IMG/VR virus record: IMGVR_UViG_3300027902_000008
Location: 28,941-92,940 of that record
Strand: one strand, 5' to 3'
DNA length: 64,000 bases
Source: a virus
Of the stretch, positions 30,712 through 40,337 are shown piece by piece. Both the position numbers and the translations under genes were made by a program. The notes beneath the pieces were generated by a model. That model did not search any database and was not told the origin of the DNA. It was given only the letters and a program-made list of their open reading frames with translations. Every line of letters begins with the position of its first letter. The first letter of the stretch is position 1.

Positions 30712-31522
30712 AGGTAGAGTTAATTTTCCTGCTACATCATTTCTGCAAAGCGTAGCACAAGATGTCTATGTCTTTGTAGACCCGCCAGATACCCTCGCAT
30801 ATTCCCAAGCTAAGTTAAGTTTCAACATAGTAGATGTCCACGAAGTGAAAGGTCTTTATTATGTGATGAACTACATCCTCAATTTTATGCAATACACTTG
30901 TGATAAAGTTATGATTATAGATGATGATGTTCAGGGTATATACGTAAGACAAGGATTAACTAAAGGAGGATATCCAAAACTTGTAAAATTAAACGACCTT
31001 CAACCAATGTTTTGCGATGTGGAAAAGATAATGAATGATTTTGATTTGGCTATCTTACACCTACATCAAAACCATTATAACTGGATGAACTTAGAGCTTG
31101 AGTTAGGTAAGGTAGGAGGATACCACGTAACCTTTGTTGATAATAAGAAAATAGCCAAAATAAGATATGATGAAAGTCTCAAACTAAGAAGTGATACAGA
31201 CTTCTATATCCAGATGTGTAAGGCTGGATTAAGAATGGCTACTTATTATAAATATGCCTATGTGTCTGATTCTCTTAAAGTAGATAAGCAAGGTGGATGT
31301 TTGGCTGATAAAGATACCATAGAGAAGACTAAAGATTATTCCCAAGCAGTAGTTGACAAATGGAAAAACCCTTATATTAGAATAAAGCAGGATAAGCATA
31401 CAGGAAGATGGGGAGTAATTGTAAATTGGAGAAAGCTGTATCCTGAACCTTTTTGGGAAAGGTATGGAGAATATGCGTGTAGTAATACCAAGCAAAGCAA
31501 GACCAAAATTTCCTTCATCTAA
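30689..31522 (+). CDS. glycosyltransferase resembling the TET/JBP-associated family
   Basis: A 277-residue protein starting IALPSRGRV, with MIIDDDVQG at residues 75-83 as the metal-binding DDD of a GT-A fold, and a late QMCKAGLRM helix. The IPSRGR start and DDD pattern match what I know of TET/JBP-associated glycosyltransferases, some of which act on modified DNA bases in phages. The next gene is a shorter paralogue. It overlaps the radical-SAM gene by 23 bases. Confidence 0.6.
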   Translation: MKIALPSRGRVNFPATSFLQSVAQDVYVFVDPPDTLAYSQAKLSFNIVDVHEVKGLYYVMNYILNFMQYTCDKVMIIDDDVQGIYVRQGLTKGGYPKLVKLNDLQPMFCDVEKIMNDFDLAILHLHQNHYNWMNLELELGKVGGYHVTFVDNKKIAKIRYDESLKLRSDTDFYIQMCKAGLRMATYYKYAYVSDSLKVDKQGGCLADKDTIEKTKDYSQAVVDKWKNPYIRIKQDKHTGRWGVIVNWRKLYPEPFWERYGEYACSNTKQSKTKISFI

Positions 31523-32183
31523 AGTATTTCACAAGCCTATTGTGTTTGTTGAACCGCAGGATTGGAAAATATATGCGGAAAATAACAATGGTATTAATAT
31601 TGTTCAAATGAATGCTGATGATAAAGGAATATCATTCGCAAGAAATTATATACTTGACTTTATGAAAGACGAAATATTTTGTATGGCTGATGATGATATT
31701 ACTGCTATCTATAAAAAGGAAGGTAGTAAATTTATTAAGTTATTAGATTTATTAGATACTGAAGAATTTCTTAATGATATGGAAGGGATAATGATAAATT
31801 CCAAAATAGCAATGCTTGGATTACCTACCAAAGCATATAGCTGGTGTAAAGATAAGGTAATGGACTTTAATACTAAATTAATGAATCTGATATTTATAAA
31901 CGGAAAGTTATTATATCCGTTAAGATATGATGAAAACATTAAGCACGGAGAAGACGTGGATATGTTTATTCAGATAGTAAGAAGCGGAAGGACTAACGCA
32001 ATGTATAACTTATTTACTTATACAAATGCAAAGTCAGGCAAGTTGACAGGAGGTTGTCAGTTAATAAGAACAGACGGAGATATGATAAGAAGTCTGAGTT
32101 ATATGAACCTTAAATGGGGAGAAGGGACTGTTAAGGGCAAGATGAAAAATGGTATCTTGTGCCATACAGTAAAAATAAAATGA
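31473..32183 (+). CDS. glycosyltransferase paralogue (TET/JBP-associated-like)
   Basis: The start at ATG 31473 aligns MRVVIPSKARP with IALPSRGRV of the gene before it; ATG 31464 is an alternative. The 236-residue protein has DDKGISFARNYILDF and CMADDDITA (residues 71-79), the expected donor and metal site. The match to the family is clearer here than in its neighbour. It overlaps the previous gene by 50 bases and the next by 4. Confidence 0.65.
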   Translation: MRVVIPSKARPKFPSSKVFHKPIVFVEPQDWKIYAENNNGINIVQMNADDKGISFARNYILDFMKDEIFCMADDDITAIYKKEGSKFIKLLDLLDTEEFLNDMEGIMINSKIAMLGLPTKAYSWCKDKVMDFNTKLMNLIFINGKLLYPLRYDENIKHGEDVDMFIQIVRSGRTNAMYNLFTYTNAKSGKLTGGCQLIRTDGDMIRSLSYMNLKWGEGTVKGKMKNGILCHTVKIK

Positions 32184-33220
32184 AAATAGGAATATTGACA
32201 TTCCCAATAGGAAAAGTAGGCGGTATCATTACCAATGTGGTTAATTTTGAGAAAGGTTTGGTAAGGTTAGGACATCAAGTTGAGAAGTATTTTATTACGA
32301 CTAATCTTAGAAAGAAACCAGATAAAAATGATTTTGGTTGGGAGTGTCTTGGATATGAAAATGAGGCTTGGCATAAAGAATATCTTGAGAAAGTCAATAT
32401 CCTTGATTTAATCATTTGGGCGGTATGTTGTCCACATTTAACAAAATCTTATATCAAAGATACTTGGAAGAAATGTTATAACATAAAACCGAAACAGATG
32501 GCTTATATTCACGATAACTATTATGAAAAATATTATCCTTGGTTTATAGACATACCATTAAAATATCAGGTTAATTTGATATGTCCTTATCAATATATGT
32601 ATGATGGTATAAAGAACCTTACTGCAATGAAGGCAATCATAGATAATCCATTAGAACTTAATGAAGTAGGCTTATATACTGAGAATAAAAAAGACACAAT
32701 TGTTGACCATAATAACTGGAAAAGTATTAAGCATAAAGAGATAGTTGTTAAATATGCTGATAAAATAAACGGCAGGATAATAATGTATGGAGACCACGCT
32801 ACCAGAGAATACAGGGAAGCCGTAGCAATGCCCAACTTCAAACTAATAGAAGATAAAGGATGGGCTACCAGAGAAGCAATATATGAAGACCTTAAAAGAG
32901 CAAAGATTGTTACAGATATGTGCAAGCGTGGTAATGTTGACAGTATCTATGACTATACCATAACAGAAGCAATAGCATATGGTTGCATACCAGTTTTACA
33001 GACCAAAATATGCCCAAGGCATAAAGGTTTATTTGTAGTATATGGCGAAGGAGAAAAGTTACCCAGCGTGATAAATAACTTAATGAAGAGTTTTAATCTC
33101 TTTGATGATTTAAGGGCTAATAACCTAAAGTTTCTTGATACAATAAAGCCAGAAAAAATAGCGAAAAAGATTTTAGATTATAGCCAAATGATATATAAGA
33201 TAGGAGAAGTATATGTCTAA
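32180..33220 (+). CDS. GT-B type glycosyltransferase
   Basis: ATG 32180 overlaps the preceding stop. The 346-residue protein starts [16 protein letters not shown] (a Gly-rich acceptor-side loop), has [12 protein letters not shown] in the middle, and a C-terminal donor-side region with [16 protein letters not shown] matching the EX7E-type motif of GT4-like enzymes. It probably transfers a sugar made by the neighbouring genes. Confidence 0.65.
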   Translation: MKIGILTFPIGKVGGIITNVVNFEKGLVRLGHQVEKYFITTNLRKKPDKNDFGWECLGYENEAWHKEYLEKVNILDLIIWAVCCPHLTKSYIKDTWKKCYNIKPKQMAYIHDNYYEKYYPWFIDIPLKYQVNLICPYQYMYDGIKNLTAMKAIIDNPLELNEVGLYTENKKDTIVDHNNWKSIKHKEIVVKYADKINGRIIMYGDHATREYREAVAMPNFKLIEDKGWATREAIYEDLKRAKIVTDMCKRGNVDSIYDYTITEAIAYGCIPVLQTKICPRHKGLFVVYGEGEKLPSVINNLMKSFNLFDDLRANNLKFLDTIKPEKIAKKILDYSQMIYKIGEVYV

Positions 33221-34217
33221 AGTTGCTTTAATAACAGGTATCACTGGACAGGATGGCTCATATTTGGCTGAATTGTTGATGGAAAAAGGCTATGATATTC
33301 ACGGAGTAATTAGAAGGGCAAGCACATTTAACACTAAGAGAATAGAACACATTATAGATTCAGAAGATAAAAGATACTTGCATTATGGAGATTTGGCGGA
33401 CGGCTTTGATTCTTTGCTTTATGAACTACAGCCTGATGAAGTGTATAACATAGCCAGTATGAGCCACGTAAGGATATCCTTTGATATACCTGTTTATACA
33501 GGAGAAATAACTGGGATAGGAGTAACCAGAATCTTAGAAGGTATTAAAAGGGTAGGTTTAATTAAGAAGACCAAGTTTTATCAGGCATCCTCAAGTGAGA
33601 TGTTTGGTATATCTCCGCCTCCTCAAAATGAGAATACACCATTTCAACCTGTAAGTCCTTATGGTTGTGCCAAGCTATATGGCTATTGGATAACTAAAGT
33701 ATATCGGACAGGGTATGGTATGTTTGCTTCCAATGGTATCTTGTTTAATCACGAAAGCCCACGCAGAGGAGAGAACTTTGTAACCAGAAAGATAACCAGA
33801 GCAGCTGTAAGAATTAAATTAGGGGTTCAAGACAAAATCTATCTTGGCAACCTTGATGCTTTGAGAGACTGGGGATATGCCAAAGACTATATGGAAGCTA
33901 TCTGGATGATTCTGCAACAGGAAAAGCCAGATGACTTTGTAATTTCAACAGGAGAGAACCATACAGTCAAAGAGTTTGTTGAGGAAGTGTTTGGTTATCT
34001 GCACTTAGACCCTTGGAAGTATATAGAAATAAAGGACAGGTTTAGAAGACCTAATGAAGTTCCTGCCCTATGCGGAGACTCTGCTAAAGCAAGGAAGATA
34101 TTAGGGTGGGAACCGAAGGTGAAGTTTAAGGAGTTGGTAAAGATGATGGTTGACGCTGATTATAAAGAAGCCATCACAGAACTATGGGGGAGTAAAACTC
34201 AAAATGAAACTAACTAA
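33213..34217 (+). CDS. gmd: GDP-mannose 4,6-dehydratase
   Basis: The 334-residue protein is a full-length extended SDR: NAD-binding [15 protein letters not shown] at residues 8-22, RRAST-type substrate loop, SSSEMFG, and the catalytic YGCAK. Downstream [17 protein letters not shown] is characteristic of GDP-mannose dehydratase. It converts GDP-mannose to GDP-4-keto-6-deoxymannose. With the DegT gene nearby it would start a GDP-perosamine-like route. Overlap of 8 bases with the GT-B gene. Confidence 0.92.
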   Translation: MSKVALITGITGQDGSYLAELLMEKGYDIHGVIRRASTFNTKRIEHIIDSEDKRYLHYGDLADGFDSLLYELQPDEVYNIASMSHVRISFDIPVYTGEITGIGVTRILEGIKRVGLIKKTKFYQASSSEMFGISPPPQNENTPFQPVSPYGCAKLYGYWITKVYRTGYGMFASNGILFNHESPRRGENFVTRKITRAAVRIKLGVQDKIYLGNLDALRDWGYAKDYMEAIWMILQQEKPDDFVISTGENHTVKEFVEEVFGYLHLDPWKYIEIKDRFRRPNEVPALCGDSAKARKILGWEPKVKFKELVKMMVDADYKEAITELWGSKTQNETN

Positions 34218-34584
34218 AGTCCACGAAGATTCAAGAGGAGTAACCTATTCATTAGAAGGCGATTTGGAAGCCATAATGAATTATCCAGAAGTTGCCATAT
34301 TCAAAACAAGAGCAGGAAAAGCAAGAGGCGGTTGTATTCATCATATTAATAGAGAGTTTGTCTGCGTATTGGAAGGTGAGATTGGATATGTCTTTGGAGA
34401 AGACAAGACAAGGAAGTTAATGTCTGCGGGTGATTCTTTTTGCATACCTAAATCAACGCCTCACTACTTTTATTCTATTACAGACTCTATTGTAATGGAA
34501 TGGGGTGCTACTCTTGCTGAGAAAAAGGTTAAGCATCCTGCGTTTAGGCAGGTAGTTGACAAGATAAACGAAGGAGAGTTATGA
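34204..34584 (+). CDS. cupin-fold sugar-processing protein (WxcM/FdtA-like)
   Basis: ATG 34204 gives 126 residues. The double cupin motif is visible: [24 protein letters not shown] then [17 protein letters not shown]. Small cupins like this often isomerise or epimerise keto-sugar nucleotides, which fits between a dehydratase and an aminotransferase. The precise reaction cannot be read from the sequence. Confidence 0.7.
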   Translation: MKLTKVHEDSRGVTYSLEGDLEAIMNYPEVAIFKTRAGKARGGCIHHINREFVCVLEGEIGYVFGEDKTRKLMSAGDSFCIPKSTPHYFYSITDSIVMEWGATLAEKKVKHPAFRQVVDKINEGEL

Positions 34585-35672
34585 TAAAGCAATATGAGCC
34601 TTACTTTGGCAAGGAAGAAGCAGATGCTTTGACAGAGTATATGAAGTCAGGCGGTTGGATTACAGAGTTTAAGAAAACCGCTGATTTTGAAAATAAGATA
34701 AAAGACTTCTTAAAGGTAAAATATTGTTCGGTAGTTAATAACGGAACTATCAGTTTGACATTGGCACTTTTGGCAGTAGGCGTTAAGGCTGGCAATGAGG
34801 TGATAGTTCCCAATCTGACTATGATAGCCACTCCAAACGCAGTAAGGTTGATGGGTGCAAAGCCCATATTTGTAGATGTTTGCAAAGAAAATCTCTGTAT
34901 GGATTTAGAACAAGCTATCACAAAGTTCAACAAAAAGACAAAGGCAGTTATATATGTGTCTCTAAACGGCAGGTCTCACGAAGCAGAATTAGATGTCTTT
35001 AAGAAGAAGTGTGCTGATTACAAGATAGCCTTTATAGAAGATTCTGCACAATCATTTGCCTCTAAGAACTATGATGGTTCTTTTTGCGGGACTACTGCTG
35101 ATATAGGTTCATTCTCATTCAGCATACCAAAGATAATCTCAACAGGGCAAGGCGGTTGCTTAGTTACCAATAACGAAGCATACGGAGAGAAGATAAGGAA
35201 ACTCAAAGACTTCGGCAGGGAAAGTGGTGGCATAGATATTCACGATGAGTTTGGTATTAACTGCAAATTCACTGACTTACAGGCTGTGGTAGGTATAGTT
35301 CAGATATCTTATCTGCAAAGCAGAATAAACAAAAAGAAAGAAATATACAGGTCTTATCAAGATAAATTAAAGTCAGTAAAAGCCATAGAGTTCATAGACA
35401 CTGACCTTAACTATGTTACGCCTTGGTTTATAGACATTTATACCAGCAACAAACAAGAATTAAAAGAAAGTCTATCATTGAAGGGTATTGGAACAAGAGA
35501 TGTTTACCCACCTATAAGCAAACAGAAAGTATACAATTTAAAAGATTCATTCCCTATAACAGAAAGGTATTCAAGCAGGGGGTTATGGCTTCCTTCATCG
35601 TTTAGTTTGACAGAGAAAGATATAGAGTATATATGCTGTTCAATAAAGGAGATATACAATGTTAAAGATTGA
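34581..35672 (+). CDS. DegT/DnrJ/EryC1 sugar aminotransferase
   Basis: The 363-residue PLP enzyme shows IVPNLTMIATPNAV, the PLP-contacting EDSAQSF, and FSIPKIISTGQGG with the Schiff-base Lys, near the place expected for this family. It likely transaminates a 4- or 3-keto sugar nucleotide; with Gmd next door GDP-perosamine synthase activity is the simplest proposal. The Lys is present, so it is not the dehydratase (ColD-like) variant. Confidence 0.85.
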   Translation: MIKQYEPYFGKEEADALTEYMKSGGWITEFKKTADFENKIKDFLKVKYCSVVNNGTISLTLALLAVGVKAGNEVIVPNLTMIATPNAVRLMGAKPIFVDVCKENLCMDLEQAITKFNKKTKAVIYVSLNGRSHEAELDVFKKKCADYKIAFIEDSAQSFASKNYDGSFCGTTADIGSFSFSIPKIISTGQGGCLVTNNEAYGEKIRKLKDFGRESGGIDIHDEFGINCKFTDLQAVVGIVQISYLQSRINKKKEIYRSYQDKLKSVKAIEFIDTDLNYVTPWFIDIYTSNKQELKESLSLKGIGTRDVYPPISKQKVYNLKDSFPITERYSSRGLWLPSSFSLTEKDIEYICCSIKEIYNVKD

Positions 35673-36408
35673 GTTCAAGAAATCGGCAAGTATTTACGAT
35701 ATGGTATATGCAAAAAGGAATTACAAAGAAGAAGTTAATTATCTTGATGTTATAATAAAAAAGTATGGCATTAAAAGAAAACTATTAGATATAGCCTGCG
35801 GAACTGGTAAACACATATCGCTATTCTGCAAGAAAGGATATTCTGTTAAAGGTGTTGATATATCTCCAGATATGATAAAAGTTGCAAAGAAAAACTATCC
35901 TAATATAAGGTTTATCTGTTGCCCTATTGAAGAATTAAACAGAGAGATTAAGGGATGGTATGAAGTTATAACCTGCTTATTCAATGCTTTAGGCTATATT
36001 ACTCCAAATGAAGTTTTATCAATAGTGTTAAATCAGGCGTATCTTACCTTAGATGAAAAAGGTTTGTTTATATTTGATTTCAGAAATGGGATACCATACC
36101 TAAAAGAGCATAGTCCTATTACATACAATGAGAATATAATAGGGAAATATAAAGCTTCAAAACTTTCCTTTCATAAAATAGATGAACTAAAAGATTTGAC
36201 TACATCTGATAATATATTCTGTGTGAAAAAAGGTAGTAAGATAGTAAAGGAAATTAGAGAAATACACAACATTAGACATTTCTTTCCTTTAGATTTAGAA
36301 TATATGCTTTACAAGGCTGGTTTTAAAAAGGTAATAATGTTTCCTTGGCTAAAATTTACCCCATTACAATCAAATGACTTTCAGGTAACTTGCATAGCAA
36401 TCAAATGA
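35659..36408 (+). CDS. SAM-dependent methyltransferase, amino-sugar N-methyltransferase-like
   Basis: A 249-residue class I methyltransferase with IYDMVYAKRNYKEEV, LLDIACGTGKHISLF (motif I near residue 41), GVDISPDMI and CLFNALGYI. This set of motifs resembles DesVI/TylM1-type N,N-dimethyltransferases acting on nucleotide amino sugars. Its position right after the DegT aminotransferase supports methylation of the new amino group. It overlaps that gene by 14 bases. Confidence 0.75.
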   Translation: MLKIEFKKSASIYDMVYAKRNYKEEVNYLDVIIKKYGIKRKLLDIACGTGKHISLFCKKGYSVKGVDISPDMIKVAKKNYPNIRFICCPIEELNREIKGWYEVITCLFNALGYITPNEVLSIVLNQAYLTLDEKGLFIFDFRNGIPYLKEHSPITYNENIIGKYKASKLSFHKIDELKDLTTSDNIFCVKKGSKIVKEIREIHNIRHFFPLDLEYMLYKAGFKKVIMFPWLKFTPLQSNDFQVTCIAIK

Positions 36409-36680
36409 AAAAGGTAGTTAAGAGGTGGGGATACTATAAAGTTCTGGCTAAAGGTAAAGGATATAAAGTTAAGTTGTTATATCTCAAGCCTTTAGGGAAA
36501 ACGAGCCTGCAAAGACACAGATATAGGAGTGAAATATGGGTATTCTTAGACAGTGAAGAGGTAAAGATAACAGATAGATTCCAATGGCATCAATTAAACA
36601 ACCTAAGAACCAAGGGGCTAAAGTTAATAGAAGTCCAATTAGGTATATGTAAAGAGAGAGACATAGAACGGAGGAAATAG
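36405..36680 (+). CDS. mannose-6-phosphate isomerase-type cupin
   Basis: ATG 36405 overlaps the previous TGA. The 91-residue protein matches the C-terminal cupin of type II mannose-6-phosphate isomerase/GDP-mannose pyrophosphorylase: KRWGYYKVL, YKVKLLYLKP, SLQRHRYRSEIWVF. Alone it could supply mannose-6-phosphate for GDP-mannose, but no pyrophosphorylase is present. Confidence 0.75.
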   Translation: MKKVVKRWGYYKVLAKGKGYKVKLLYLKPLGKTSLQRHRYRSEIWVFLDSEEVKITDRFQWHQLNNLRTKGLKLIEVQLGICKERDIERRK

Positions 36681-37439
36681 ATGGGAGAAGAGGATAATAA
36701 ATCAAAAAATGAAGTTGTTGTGCCACAAGAGGTTAGCAAAGAGCAAGGGCAAATAACAAATCCAAGAGGTGCTGGAAGGAAATCTGTAGAGGAGAATCCA
36801 TTATTACAGAGAGAGTATCATCAGATGTATTATCTCAGGGCTGTAATGAGATGGTCTGTAGATAAGGTAGCAAATGCTTTTGATAAAAGTCCTGCAACAG
36901 TTAAGATAGCCTGTAAATATGCAAGGTCTCAAATGGAAAACTTGGATACTTCTGATGCTATTAAAGATGTGGAAGCAATATGTGATGCTGAAATAACTAA
37001 ATGTGATAAAGAAGTTACCCTATTGGAAAAGCAAGGAAACATAATCATTTTCCCAAATAGCAACATCTCAGTAAAAATAGCAGAAAAAGACGCAGATGGT
37101 AAGGATATATTAGTAGATAAGATTGCCAGCGTGCCCGTGATGGAGAAAGATACAGATGGTAATGATGTAGTCGCAAGGAGAACTGATAAGAACCAGATTA
37201 ATATAGTAAAGAGAAGAAAGATGGATTATCAAAGGATGTTGTTTGATGCCAAAGGTTTCAGTGTTAAAAACCAGATTTTTCTTTCCAAGAATACCTTTGT
37301 AGGTAACAATGGTAATGTTAACTCTGATAATAATGGTAAACTGCCGTTGATAATAGATATAATGACAGAAGAAGATAGGAAGACATTCTTAGGACTTTTG
37401 GAGAAATATGGAAGAATCCCTCTTATTACCTCTGATTGA
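36681..37439 (+). CDS. terminase small subunit
   Basis: A 252-residue protein directly upstream of the large terminase. It begins with a disordered acidic part, then GAGRKSVEENPLL and a helix-turn-helix (WSVDKVANAFDKSPATVKIACKYA at about residues 57-80) for recognising the packaging site. The C-terminal region is unfamiliar. It overlaps the large subunit gene by 32 bases. Confidence 0.75.
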   Translation: MGEEDNKSKNEVVVPQEVSKEQGQITNPRGAGRKSVEENPLLQREYHQMYYLRAVMRWSVDKVANAFDKSPATVKIACKYARSQMENLDTSDAIKDVEAICDAEITKCDKEVTLLEKQGNIIIFPNSNISVKIAEKDADGKDILVDKIASVPVMEKDTDGNDVVARRTDKNQINIVKRRKMDYQRMLFDAKGFSVKNQIFLSKNTFVGNNGNVNSDNNGKLPLIIDIMTEEDRKTFLGLLEKYGRIPLITSD

Positions 37440-39072
37440 AGAGGCTGATTACTATAACTCTTGGAATCTTGCTTGGATTAAGCAACATCCGCAGTATGAA
37501 GAAAGACCAGTTGATGTGGTTACTTTCATAGAACATCCATACTATATGGATGCCAAAGATGAGTGTTGGGATTCTGTCAAGTCGGACTTGAAAGACCTGT
37601 TTATTAACTATGATGACCCATTTATGAATTGGTTTTACAATGAAGCAGTATTTGATGAAGGTATAGGCGGTGGAAAGTCTTACAAGTCTTCTGTCATAAT
37701 TACCTATCTTGCTTACCGCACTTTAATCTTAAAAGACCCACATAAGTTTTTGCACTTGGCTCGTGGTTCAGGTATTTACTTTATGAATATGTCAATACGA
37801 GGCGACCAAGCACGCAAAGTTGTATTTGGAGAGATTAACCAAAGAATACAACATTCTCCTTGGTTTAGAAAAAAGGAATACCTGCCTAATCCCAATGTCA
37901 AGTCAGAGTTACAGTTACCAAAGAGTATCAACATAGTCCCTGGAAATAGCAAGGAGACCTTTCCTTTGGGTTTTAATCTGCTTGGTGCGGTGATGGATGA
38001 GGCAGCTTGGTATACAGAAACTGAAACCCACGATGTGGCTGAAGAGATGTATAATGCTTTACACAATAGGATTAAGAATAGGTTTGGATACAGGGGTATG
38101 CTGGTAATGATTTCCTCTCCTCGCTATGTAGATGACTTCACAGAAAAGAAGATGGCAGAAGCACAGAAGCCAAACTCAAGGATATTTTCAAGAAGAAGGA
38201 CATCTTGGGAAGCCCAACCTAAAGATAGGTTCTGCGGTAAGACATTCGCATTTGGCGGATTTGATATACCAATAGAGTATGAGAAAGAAGTAAATAGGAA
38301 CTTTGAAAGGTTCAAAAGGGATATAATGGCTATCCCTTCTCTTGCTCTTGAGCCATACTTCAGACAGTGGGAGATGGTAGAAGCAGGGGTTGATAGCACA
38401 ATACCATACCCATTGGTAAATGATATAGTAATATCAACTTCATTTAAAGGCAATCCTACGCTTAATTACTTTATGCACATAGACCTCTCCTTGACCACTG
38501 ATGCCACTGGTATAGCAATGTGCCATATGGAAGATGGAATTATAAAAATAGATTTGATGATGCGAATTAAGGCACCTAAAGGACGTGAGATAGACTTGGC
38601 AGCCATTAGGGGAATAGTGATAGGGCTTAGGGCAAAAGGTTTCAGCATTAATAAAGTTACGTATGACCAGTTCCAATCAGCCAGTAGTATTCAAGAATTG
38701 AACAAGATGGGTCTCAATGCAGAAAGGTTATCCGTAGATAAGGACTTGGCTTGTTATGAAACATTAAAAGAAGGCATATACTCAAGCAGGATTAAGTATT
38801 ACCTATATGAGCCATTTATGAATGAAATGCAAAGACTTGAGTTAGTTAATGGCAAGAAGGTTGACCATCCTACCAATGGCTCAAAGGATGTGGCAGATGC
38901 TGTAGCAGGAGCAGTGTATAACTGCGTTACCAATCAGAATAACTTCCAATTCTGGTTAGCAGGGCAGGGAAAGAAAGCCAAGACAGAAAAAGAAATAATA
39001 GAAGAATCTAAGATACTCACTGCTGATGGGCTTGTTCCCTATGGCTACTTTCGGGGTCGTCGTTCATATTGA
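37408..39072 (+). CDS. terL: terminase large subunit
   Basis: The 554-residue packaging motor has an ATPase domain with Walker A GIGGGKSYKS (residues 85-94) and Walker B LLGAVMDEAAW (residues 191-201), and a C-terminal RNase H-like nuclease domain: FMHIDLSLTTDATGIAM, VTYDQFQSAS and DVADAVAGAVYNCV with the expected acidic residues. It pumps DNA into the prohead and cuts the concatemer. Confidence 0.9.
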   Translation: MEESLLLPLIEEADYYNSWNLAWIKQHPQYEERPVDVVTFIEHPYYMDAKDECWDSVKSDLKDLFINYDDPFMNWFYNEAVFDEGIGGGKSYKSSVIITYLAYRTLILKDPHKFLHLARGSGIYFMNMSIRGDQARKVVFGEINQRIQHSPWFRKKEYLPNPNVKSELQLPKSINIVPGNSKETFPLGFNLLGAVMDEAAWYTETETHDVAEEMYNALHNRIKNRFGYRGMLVMISSPRYVDDFTEKKMAEAQKPNSRIFSRRRTSWEAQPKDRFCGKTFAFGGFDIPIEYEKEVNRNFERFKRDIMAIPSLALEPYFRQWEMVEAGVDSTIPYPLVNDIVISTSFKGNPTLNYFMHIDLSLTTDATGIAMCHMEDGIIKIDLMMRIKAPKGREIDLAAIRGIVIGLRAKGFSINKVTYDQFQSASSIQELNKMGLNAERLSVDKDLACYETLKEGIYSSRIKYYLYEPFMNEMQRLELVNGKKVDHPTNGSKDVADAVAGAVYNCVTNQNNFQFWLAGQGKKAKTEKEIIEESKILTADGLVPYGYFRGRRSY

Positions 39073-39365
39073 TGGATAAAGAAGAACAAACAAATAGTTG
39101 TATAGAAGAGATTGTAAACGAATGTAGAAGTCAACATAGGATTGACTTTAATGATATTTCATTATGCTTTGGAGTATCCAAGCCTGAGCCAACAAAGGAT
39201 AAGACATTATTCAAGAAGAAAGATTGCGTAAGGCTTTGTTTCGGACAACCAACAGGTCGTAAATTTTGGTTTAAGTGTGATGTCTGTGATGCAGAAAGAA
39301 TAGTCAGATATATGAATGCTTGTATAGAAAAGATAAGGAGGGTAGATGAGCCAAAAAACATTTGA
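39072..39365 (+). CDS. hypothetical protein
   Basis: ATG 39072 overlaps the terminase stop. The 97-residue protein has five or six scattered Cys including FKCDVCDAE, possibly one zinc site. Not recognised. Confidence 0.55.
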   Translation: MDKEEQTNSCIEEIVNECRSQHRIDFNDISLCFGVSKPEPTKDKTLFKKKDCVRLCFGQPTGRKFWFKCDVCDAERIVRYMNACIEKIRRVDEPKNI

Positions 39366-39519
39366 AGAAACTGTTATCTGCCATAAGTGCTGTGAACCAA
39401 TTACAAGATGTCCTTGCTGTCAGAAGATGGTATGCGAATGCAAAGAAAACAAGCACACAAAGGGATGCATTATAAAAGTCAAGTTTGATGAGGAAAGATA
39501 CAATGAATGCCAATCTTAG
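39346..39519 (+). CDS. small Cys-rich protein
   Basis: A 57-residue frame with AAGGAGGGTAG upstream and nine Cys (ICHKCC, RCPCCQKMVCEC), enough for two zinc sites. It overlaps its neighbours by 20 and 17 bases. Confidence 0.55.
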   Translation: MSQKTFEETVICHKCCEPITRCPCCQKMVCECKENKHTKGCIIKVKFDEERYNECQS

Positions 39520-39643
39520 TATTAACGTAGGTATAGGACTTTACTTCATTGACAAAGAGTTTAGAATCTTTCTTATTGATGATGTTGAAGAGTTAAAAGG
39601 CATTGTTGAGCAGTTGTGGGCAGAAAGCTTAGGGTTAACTTAA
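39503..39643 (+). CDS. small hypothetical protein
   Basis: A 46-residue acidic frame (INVGIGLYFIDKEFRIFLIDDVEELKG) with a beta-hairpin plus helix look. GAGGAAAG lies upstream in the previous gene. Not recognised. Confidence 0.45.
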   Translation: MNANLSINVGIGLYFIDKEFRIFLIDDVEELKGIVEQLWAESLGLT

Positions 39644-39653
39644 GGAGGATGGA

Positions 39654-40115
39654 ATGATAGAGATAAAGGCACCAAAGAGAATAGTCTGTTGTGAAGAAAG
39701 CGGTTATAAAATATTCCTTGCTGGTTCTATTGAAATGGGCAAGGCAGATAATTGGCAGAAAAGGATTGTAAGAGAGCTAAAAAAAGAGCCAGTTCTTATC
39801 TTAAACCCTCGCAGAGATGATTGGGATAGTTCTTGGGTTCAGAGCATTGATAATCCTCAGTTCAGAAAGCAAGTAGAGTGGGAGTTAAAGGCATTAGACA
39901 TTGCTGATATAATAGTCTTGTGTTTTGACCCTACTACTAAATCACCTATATCGCTATTAGAATTAGGTCTATATGCTAATTCAGGGAAACTCATTGTTCA
40001 TTGTCCTGAAGGATTCTGGAGAAAAGGCAATGTTGATATAGTTTGCCGTAAATACAAGATACCTATGATGGTAAGCGAGCAAGACTTAATACTAACTCTA
40101 AAACAAAGGATATAG
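39654..40115 (+). CDS. nucleoside 2-deoxyribosyltransferase-like protein
   Basis: A 153-residue protein with KIFLAGSIEMGKADNWQKRI, VLILNPRRDDWDSSW, IADIIVLCFD and LLELGLYA followed by VHCPEGFWRKGNVD. These motifs fit the deoxyribosyltransferase-2 family, where the Glu in LLELG is catalytic. It would swap bases on deoxynucleosides, a nucleotide salvage or modified-base supply role. AAGGAGG precedes the ATG. Confidence 0.8.
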   Translation: MIEIKAPKRIVCCEESGYKIFLAGSIEMGKADNWQKRIVRELKKEPVLILNPRRDDWDSSWVQSIDNPQFRKQVEWELKALDIADIIVLCFDPTTKSPISLLELGLYANSGKLIVHCPEGFWRKGNVDIVCRKYKIPMMVSEQDLILTLKQRI

Positions 40116-40116
40116 A

Positions 40117-40335
40117 ATGATTAAATATGAATATATTAACTTCAGATTGGTGAAACGCAACTTAAAGACTAATATGTATTATGTAGAATCTAAGAAAGGT
40201 ATCTTTCTTGGACATATCAAATGGTTTGGTAGATGGAGGCAATATGCTTTCTTTCCATTTAAAGATACCGTATTTACCTGTGGTTGCTTAGATGATATTA
40301 AAGACTTTATAAAAGGCATTAAAAGAAGGAGGTAG
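40117..40335 (+). CDS. conserved small phage protein
   Basis: A 72-residue protein with FLGHIKWFGRWRQYAFFPF and FTCGCLDDIKDFI, a pattern I recall from small conserved phage and prophage proteins of unknown function. Starts just after the previous stop. Confidence 0.65.
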   Translation: MIKYEYINFRLVKRNLKTNMYYVESKKGIFLGHIKWFGRWRQYAFFPFKDTVFTCGCLDDIKDFIKGIKRRR

Positions 40336-40337
40336 CA

